Of a DNA stretch of 64,000 nucleotides, positions 58,333 through 64,000 are shown in pieces. This stretch comes from Hallella colorans (GTDB lineage Bacteria > Bacteroidota > Bacteroidia > Bacteroidales > Bacteroidaceae). The stretch covers positions 1 to 64,000 of the forward strand of contig NZ_QENY01000017.1 of assembly GCF_003096815.1 (NCBI RefSeq), in the 5' to 3' direction. The position numbers and the translations under genes are program-made. Positions within the stretch are counted from its first letter, which is position 1, and each line of letters begins with the position of its first letter. The notes below the pieces were generated by a model. It did no database searches, had not been told where the DNA came from, and was given only the letters and a program-made list of their open reading frames with translations.

Positions 58333-58868
58333 ACAAAAGAAAATAGGAGACACAACTTTTATCTATCATTTTTCACTTTATTCAAATATATTTCATTGAG
58401 CTGCATAGATATCGAAACATGCGAGAATTTTTTTATTTTTTTCTTTTCAAATTTTCACAACACATCAAACAGCCATCTCCTCGCATTCACTCAAATAGAC
58501 GAGGCTATCTTTCCACTCTTTTGTTTAATGGCACACTAATGGTACTGCGACTCGCACATATTCTTTTGCCTCTCTCTGTCAATTAGGTACAAATCCTAAT
58601 AAAAATAATTTCCGCTGCAAAGCAATTCCTTATTCCTTAAACCATAACTATCTTTCGTTTCATACTTCAATCACATAGAATATGCGTTCATCAGCCCGAG
58701 CTTTCAAATTTAATTTGTACCTTTGCCATATAGGTTGTTGCATTTGTCACTGACCACAACACCACACATGATGTCTTGTTGCCTTATGCACGTTCATTCA
58801 ATTTAAAATCTACCCCTCATCATGTGTAATATAATTCTAATAGATAATCATATCACCAAACATATCAT
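58333..58868. other. Divergent intergenic region, kup to carboxylesterase
   Basis: Besides the two promoter boxes there is AT-rich sequence without a supported gene; the frame at 58306-58539 is antisense to the kup leader and unsupported. Confidence 0.5.
58718..58725 (+). promoter_or_regulatory. Promoter -7 box of the carboxylesterase gene
   Basis: TACCTTTG lies 143 nt before the ATG at 58869, giving a long leader. Confidence 0.45.
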
Positions 58869-60470
58869 ATGAAGAAAAAGTTATTATTGTTCGTCATTTT
58901 ATTCGTTTCCACCATCAGCAAAGCTCAAGACGGGCCAAGAGCAATGGTGGCCGAGGGCATTTTAGAGGGCACATTCGAGTCTGGGGTAAAGGTTTTCAAA
59001 GGCGTTCCTTTTGCCGCTCCTCCCATTGGCGACCTTCGCTGGAGAGCACCCCAACCCGCCAAACATTGGAACGGAGTTCGAAAGGCTCAAAAGTTTGGTC
59101 CAGACCCCATGCAAGAGAACATTTATGGCGACATGATTTTCTGTGCGGACAGCAGAAGTGAAGACTGTTTATACCTGAACATTTGGACACCAAGCAAAAC
59201 CATGGACGAAGGCTTGCCCGTACTTATCTACTTCAACGGTGGCGCTCTCATTGCCGGCAGCGGTAGTGAGCCTCGCTACGCAGGGTTGTCGTTAGCTCGA
59301 GAGGGTGTCATATCAATCACAGCCAACTATCGCGAAGGCATATTCGGCTTCTTTTGTTGCACAGAGCTATCCAAAGAGAGCACTTACAAAGGCTCGGGCA
59401 ACTATGGATTTATGGACCAAGTGGCAGCTATCAAATGGGTTAAAAACAACATCAAAGCATTCGGTGGCAATCCTTCTCGTATCACCGTTGTAGGCGAGTC
59501 GGCTGGTTCCATGTCGGTCAGTGCACTGATGGCTTCACCTCTCTGTAAAGGGCTTTTCTCCCAAGCCATTGGCTCAAGCGGCTCGGTAATGGGTCTTCAT
59601 CGTCTTGCCACACTACACGAAGCTGAAAAGAATGGCGACGCTAAAATTAGTTCTATGGGATGCAAAAACCTGAGAGAAATGCGTGCGCTACCCGCAGACG
59701 AGCTATTAAAGAAGGCTGCTGTCAAAGGGCTTGCCCAATATAATATAGATGGTTATTTCTTCACCGAGCAGCCTGTAGAGACTTATAGGAAAGGCCATCA
59801 ACTACAAATACCACTTATGGTAGGTGGTACCTCTACCGAAATAGGCAGCTTTAACTTTAATGGCATGTCGCCCTCGATAGATAATGTCAAAGCCTTTGTG
59901 GCGAAAAGGCATGGGGATAAGGCCGAGCGCATTGTCGACTTATATGGCATACACACAGATGCAGACCTTCAAAGCAATAAAATCTTGGATTTAGCGTCAG
60001 ACCTTTTCATCGGGTTCTCCACATGGCACTGGTGGAAGTTACATCAGCAAACCACCTCTAAGCCAGTGTATCGTTATAACTATTGCTGGCCAAGACCGGC
60101 AATGATCTTAAATGACAAGATAAATTGCTTGGCCGGTGGGGGCATTGACAATAAGCACAGCAACCCTTTGGCAAGCAGGGCAAAAGGTGCGGTACACTCC
60201 GCTGATATTGAATATGCCATGGGAACACTGTCCACCAATCGTGTCTATGATTGGCAGGCAGAAGATTATATCGTGTCTAAACAGTTCATGAAATACTATG
60301 TCAACTTTATCAAGACAGGCAATCCGAATGGTTTGGGGTTAGTGGATTGGTCTGCCACCAACGGTAAAAGCGTAGCGCCCGTCATGCAAATTGACTTGCA
60401 CTGCATAGAGAAAGCAGATGCCGACCTTGAAAAGAGATATGAGTCATTAAGCAAATTATTCAACTATTAA
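58869..60470 (+). CDS. Secreted type-B carboxylesterase
   Basis: This 533-residue alpha/beta hydrolase has a signal peptide (1-19) and cleaves ester bonds of unknown substrates. The nucleophile is Ser211 in GESAGSMS, EDCLYLNIWTP near 98-108 is a family signature, a Glu lies in GGTSTEIGSFNF near 331, and the likely His is in GAVHSADIEYAMG near 455. The oxyanion-hole stretch reads YFNGGALIAGSG (121-132) with Asn where most members have His (HGGA/G). It is a single-gene unit. Confidence 0.88.
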   Translation: MKKKLLLFVILFVSTISKAQDGPRAMVAEGILEGTFESGVKVFKGVPFAAPPIGDLRWRAPQPAKHWNGVRKAQKFGPDPMQENIYGDMIFCADSRSEDCLYLNIWTPSKTMDEGLPVLIYFNGGALIAGSGSEPRYAGLSLAREGVISITANYREGIFGFFCCTELSKESTYKGSGNYGFMDQVAAIKWVKNNIKAFGGNPSRITVVGESAGSMSVSALMASPLCKGLFSQAIGSSGSVMGLHRLATLHEAEKNGDAKISSMGCKNLREMRALPADELLKKAAVKGLAQYNIDGYFFTEQPVETYRKGHQLQIPLMVGGTSTEIGSFNFNGMSPSIDNVKAFVAKRHGDKAERIVDLYGIHTDADLQSNKILDLASDLFIGFSTWHWWKLHQQTTSKPVYRYNYCWPRPAMILNDKINCLAGGGIDNKHSNPLASRAKGAVHSADIEYAMGTLSTNRVYDWQAEDYIVSKQFMKYYVNFIKTGNPNGLGLVDWSATNGKSVAPVMQIDLHCIEKADADLEKRYESLSKLFNY

Positions 60471-60712
60471 ATAGCTTGGGTGCATCAGGGCGTAATAAAA
60501 AAATTATTTGCTTTTTAGCTCGATCCATTTTGCAATGTTATAGCTCATTAAGACCAACAAAGTGCCATTTAAAGAACATTTTGACTTTAGAAAACCATCC
60601 ACGAAATAAATGCGTGCATTGTTTGGAGGGCCAAAATCTTTTACATACCTTTGCAAGGCAACGGAAAGCGTATTGTTTAAATCATTAGAACACAAATAAA
60701 ACTTACAAAATT
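60471..60712. other. Intergenic region with DUF3467 promoter
   Basis: It contains the promoter at 60622-60653 and no other supported feature; the antisense frame at 60504-60695 is not supported. Confidence 0.45.
60622..60653 (+). promoter_or_regulatory. Consensus promoter of the DUF3467 gene
   Basis: TTTG (60622-60625), a 20-bp spacer and TACCTTTG (60646-60653) match the Bacteroidetes promoter at both elements; the leader is about 52 nt. Confidence 0.72.
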
Positions 60713-61027
60713 ATGGAAGATAATAGTAACGAACAGGTAAAAATAGAATTGAAATCTGAGGCAGCCTCAGGCGAATATTCTAACTTGGTAATGATCAACC
60801 ACTCCTCCAGCGAGTTTATCATAGACTTTGCCCACATGCTACCCATCGCTCCTCCACAAATCTTTAGTCGGGTCATCATGGCACCCGAGCACACCAAACG
60901 ATTGTTATTCGCCCTACAAGAGAATGTTGCCCGTTATGAAAAGGAGTTTGGCGAAATTAAGATTCCACAGGCTCCCATGCCCACTAATGGTGACACCATC
61001 GCTCCTTTTGGAACAGGAAAGGCATAA
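60713..61027 (+). CDS. DUF3467-family protein
   Basis: The 104-residue soluble protein has the family stretch YSNLVMINHSSSEFIIDFAH near residues 22-41 and IFSRVIMAPEHTKRLLFALQ near 50-70. DUF3467 genes are common in Bacteroidetes and often sit near rpoC; here it stands alone between an esterase and a sulfatase. Function unknown. A terminator follows. Confidence 0.82.
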   Translation: MEDNSNEQVKIELKSEAASGEYSNLVMINHSSSEFIIDFAHMLPIAPPQIFSRVIMAPEHTKRLLFALQENVARYEKEFGEIKIPQAPMPTNGDTIAPFGTGKA

Positions 61028-61204
61028 CATTCTGTTAAGATAAAACCTGTCACAGCAAGTTTGTCAGGCTATCTTATTTGTCCTATAGTCCTGTTTATAC
61101 ATGCCAAACAGACTTTAACGACATATCTTAAGTTGATAGAAATCTCAATAGGAATTTGAAACCAACAAAATAAAATTTAGGTTTTAATGCCGTTATAAAC
61201 ATTT

Positions 61205-61238
61205 ATCCTGCATGCCAATGGCACCGCAGGATGATTTT
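61205..61238 (+). terminator. Intrinsic terminator after the DUF3467 gene
   Basis: A 7-bp stem ATCCTGC/GCAGGAT (61205-61211 with 61226-61232), extended inside by TGCC/GGCA, is followed by GATTTTTATA. Confidence 0.7.
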
Positions 61239-61564
61239 TATATGAGATATGACACGCCCAAGCAATGCCACAGCCATGCCACTTTCACAAGTTATCAATT
61301 AGAGCAGTGGCTTGTTTTTGTAAATAACAATGCTTTCTGACATAAAAACTTCTACAATCTGTTGTCATTATAAAATAAAACATATATCTTTGCTAAGCCT
61401 AACTCTCTAAAAGATTTAGCGTTATCAACAAACATACGCTACAATTGTGGAAAGCATTTTCAGGCCCTCTTCCCATACAGAAGCATTCGTATCGTTCAAT
61501 AATTTAATCATTGCAATTGAAAAGAACTATCTTACATTCAAATCTATAAAATAACCAAAAAAAC
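61239..61564. other. Intergenic region before the sulfatase
   Basis: Only the sulfatase promoter is recognised here. The leader of about 170 nt shows no riboswitch-like structure that I could identify. Confidence 0.4.
61361..61392 (+). promoter_or_regulatory. Promoter of the sulfatase gene
   Basis: GTTG (61361-61364), a 20-bp spacer and TATCTTTG (61385-61392) give a near-consensus promoter with one mismatch in the -33 element. Confidence 0.55.
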
Positions 61565-63133
61565 ATGAATACAAAATTGATAGGAACCGCGGCGGTCATT
61601 CCCGCAATCGTAAACGCCAACGCCGCCGACCAAACCAAAATCAACAAGGCAAACCATACGGACCGACCGAACGTGGTTGTTATATTGGCAGACGATCTGG
61701 GATATGGCGATTTGCAGTGTTATGGGGCACGCAGGGTAAGCACACCCAACGTGGACCGGTTGGCGCAAAGCGGCATACGCTTCACGGACGCACATGCCAT
61801 CGCAGCCACCAGTACACCCTCTCGCTACTCGCTTCTTACCGGCGAATATGCTTGGCGACGAGAAGACACCGATATTGCGGCGGGCAACGCAGGCATGATT
61901 ATACGTCCCGGACAATTCACCCTGGCAGACATGTTCAAGAGCAAGGGCTATACCACTTGCGCCATAGGCAAGTGGCATTTAGGACTTGGAGACCAAACAG
62001 GCGGACAAGACTGGAACGCTCCATTGGCACAGTCGCTTGGCGACTTGGGCTTCGATTACCATTACATCATGGCTGCGACGGCCGACCGTGTGCCTTGCGT
62101 ATTCATCGAGAATGGACAGGTAGCCAACTACGACCCAAACGAGCCCATCGTGGTGGACTATGAAAAACCCATCCCCGGCGAGCCTACGGCCGAAAACAAT
62201 CCGGAACTGCTGTACAACCTCAAATCAAGCCACGGTCACAACATGGCCATAGTGAATGGCATTGGCCGAATAGGCTACATGAAAGGTGGCGGAAAAGCCC
62301 TGTGGAAAGACGAGAATATCGCCGACTCCATCACCGACCGCGCCGTGCGTTTCATACGTGAAAACCGAGACAAACCGTTCTTCATGTATTTCGCGACCAA
62401 TGATGTGCACGTGCCTCGTTTCCCCCATGAGAGGTTCAGGGGTAAAAATCCTATGGGGCTGCGTGGCGATGCCATTGCGCAATTCGATTGGTCGGTGGGA
62501 AAGATCATGGAGGCTCTGCATGAAATGGGCTTGTCAGACAATACACTTGTCATTCTGACCAGTGACAACGGTCCGGTGATAGACGATGGCTATCAAGACT
62601 TGGCTGACGAGAAATTAGGGAGTCACAAACCTGCGGGACCATTCCGCGGAACAAAATACAGTGCTTTCGAAGGTGGAACGGCCGTTCCTTTCATTGTGAG
62701 TTGGCCAAACAAGATTGCAGCGGGACAACAGTCTAACGCGCTCGTGAGCCAAATAGACTTGCTGGGATCGATGGCAGGCATGCTCAACGCGAGATTGCCC
62801 AAAGGCAGCGCTCCCGACAGCGAAAACGCCATTAATGTGATAATGGGTATCGACAAAGTGGGCCGACAGTATGTCATTGAGCAATCGTTAACCCACGTGC
62901 TATCGGTGCGAACGCCACAATGGAAATACATAGAACCTAACGACGGCGAACCGTCAATAGAATGGGCACCCAAAGTCGAAACCGGAAACTACCCTACCCC
63001 ACAGCTCTACAACATGAGAGACGAGCTGTACGAACGCAAAAACGTGGCTGAAAAATATCCCGAGCAGACCGCACGATTAGCCAATATCCTACAAATTGAG
63101 CGTAACAAGTTTGATAACCAATCCACACATTGA
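61565..63133 (+). CDS. Ser-type arylsulfatase-family sulfatase
   Basis: This 522-residue enzyme hydrolyses sulfate esters in the periplasm. The catalytic motif is Ser83 in S-T-P-S-R (TSTPSRYSLLTG), the serine form that the radical-SAM maturase anSME converts to formylglycine. Metal ligands Asp43/Asp44 lie in LADDLGYGD and the second region in SDNGPVIDDG. The N-terminus (1-21) is a plausible signal peptide though short of hydrophobic residues. Likely substrates are sulfated host or algal glycans, but this cannot be read from sequence. No maturase gene is in the window. Confidence 0.88.
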   Translation: MNTKLIGTAAVIPAIVNANAADQTKINKANHTDRPNVVVILADDLGYGDLQCYGARRVSTPNVDRLAQSGIRFTDAHAIAATSTPSRYSLLTGEYAWRREDTDIAAGNAGMIIRPGQFTLADMFKSKGYTTCAIGKWHLGLGDQTGGQDWNAPLAQSLGDLGFDYHYIMAATADRVPCVFIENGQVANYDPNEPIVVDYEKPIPGEPTAENNPELLYNLKSSHGHNMAIVNGIGRIGYMKGGGKALWKDENIADSITDRAVRFIRENRDKPFFMYFATNDVHVPRFPHERFRGKNPMGLRGDAIAQFDWSVGKIMEALHEMGLSDNTLVILTSDNGPVIDDGYQDLADEKLGSHKPAGPFRGTKYSAFEGGTAVPFIVSWPNKIAAGQQSNALVSQIDLLGSMAGMLNARLPKGSAPDSENAINVIMGIDKVGRQYVIEQSLTHVLSVRTPQWKYIEPNDGEPSIEWAPKVETGNYPTPQLYNMRDELYERKNVAEKYPEQTARLANILQIERNKFDNQSTH

Positions 63134-63261
63134 CCATTCAATGCTCACTACACCCATTGGCTAATACAACAGCCTCATCCTAAGTTGGCATGGCGTTGGT
63201 GGCTATCTCTATAAAAGAAACGAGACAAACAGTTCCGCTTGGATCGTCTGCACAGGCACGC

Positions 63262-64000
63262 TCATTGTTGAGTGACAAACAGCCTGACGCTATCTGCACG
63301 CACCCGCGCCTTGAGCCACTTCTGCAATCGAGCTATTTCGGTAAAACTAAGATTTTTTTTACAGCCGGCGATAGCCACCACATAGGGATGTGCGCTCGCA
63401 GAGTCCATACTGTTTTCTACCGCCAACGACAAACTGAGCGTACGAATGGAGGGCCACAAAGTGTTGATTTCGCCTTTCAATTCAACAGGCATATTTTCAT
63501 AGAAAGTGTAACGATCCGCCATCTTTTGCAACTCATCCATCTCCGCCGACTGCTCCATTAACTTTTTGTTAGAAGCGTCGCTGCCGACAGTCGCGCTGTG
63601 GAGCAGTTTGCTCATCAGTGTGCTATCCGAGAGCGAGCCTTGTATGACGTTGAGTTTATAATGTGACAAATGATATTGCTCCATACGTTTGGAAGCCACG
63701 TCTATGGTCTTTGGGCTAATGTTTCGTCCCACAGCCACAATGTCAAGCATTTGCCGTTCCTCATCCAAATCGTGCGAGATAATCTGCGTGCCTTTGCTGG
63801 CCAACTCCGCCCTGACAAACCTTGCCACGTTGCTCTCTGCTATACTGTGCCTCACGATGCCTATTGTCATATAAGCGGCGGGCACCATAGTGAGCAACAC
63901 AATGACGACAATATACATTCTGACGTTTCTCAAGCGTTTGGAATCTACAAATTCTTTGTGTCTGAATCTCAACATGCGAATACCAAGAAAGGTTGCGGAG
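63262..64000 (-). CDS. DUF389-family membrane protein, 5' part outside the window
   Basis: The frame is open through the right edge (ATFLGIRMLRFRHKEFVDSK follows codons before 63975), so the ATG at 63975 is internal and the annotated part is C-terminal. It includes one membrane helix (RMYIVVIVLLTMVPAAYMTI) and a ~200-residue soluble domain. The MLRFRHKEFVDSKR motif before the last helix is typical of TIGR00341/DUF389 proteins of Bacteroidetes, whose N-terminal part has several more helices. Function unknown; the sulfatase gene is convergent. Confidence 0.72.
   Translation of the reverse strand, partial: SATFLGIRMLRFRHKEFVDSKRLRNVRMYIVVIVLLTMVPAAYMTIGIVRHSIAESNVARFVRAELASKGTQIISHDLDEERQMLDIVAVGRNISPKTIDVASKRMEQYHLSHYKLNVIQGSLSDSTLMSKLLHSATVGSDASNKKLMEQSAEMDELQKMADRYTFYENMPVELKGEINTLWPSIRTLSLSLAVENSMDSASAHPYVVAIAGCKKNLSFTEIARLQKWLKARVRADSVRLFVTQQ

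Overview
The window looks like chromosomal DNA from a Prevotella-like member of the Bacteroidales. The evidence is a SusC/SusD pair, Bacteroidetes-type promoters (TAnnTTTG at -7, TTTG at -33), few Shine-Dalgarno sites, many lipoproteins and outer-membrane barrels with no fimbrial or flagellar genes, and the family composition (DUF4250, DUF3467, DUF4153, Ser-type sulfatase). No rRNA, CRISPR array, prophage or plasmid function was seen. The only tRNA is a tRNA-Val(CAC).

Layout. 1-4.6 kb: TetR regulator, tRNA-Val, TolC-like outer-membrane factor and riboflavin synthase. 4.7-7.0 kb: a phytase/esterase-like beta-propeller protein, convergent and overlapping with a FetAB-like ABC pair whose ATPase is degenerate. 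7.2-9.3 kb: aguA-aguB (agmatine to putrescine). 9.5-12.7 kb: a GYF-domain membrane protein, glmS and a DUF4250 protein. 12.9-20.6 kb: a small glycan locus of SusD, SusC and a GH3 glycosidase with a C-terminal discoidin-like domain. 21.9-27.1 kb: a co-directional run of seven genes encoding four zinc-ribbon membrane proteins, two lipoproteins and one possible PH-like protein, with a divergent putative regulator at 27.6 kb. 28.4-35.4 kb: a DUF4153 membrane protein, an OMP/lipoprotein/OMP trio, a deleted IS256-like remnant and a carboxypeptidase-regulatory-like protein. 35.5-53.6 kb: one long minus-strand str-S10-spc-alpha superoperon from rpsL to rplQ, in which map is a decayed pseudogene. 54.8-58.3 kb: kup followed by a transmembrane Ser/Thr kinase. 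58.9-64 kb: carboxylesterase, DUF3467 protein, sulfatase and the 3' part of a DUF389 gene that runs off the window.

Most notable: (i) the zinc-ribbon membrane-protein cluster, one member of which seems to share its extracytoplasmic domain with the distant GYF protein, suggesting a family with interchangeable cytoplasmic N-terminal modules; (ii) a non-coding dispersed repeat with two near-identical 463-bp copies and two diverged copies; (iii) the map pseudogene inside the ribosomal operon; (iv) the FetA-like ATPase with altered Walker B, signature and H-loop positions. All functions are read from sequence motifs and remembered family features. No database search was run.
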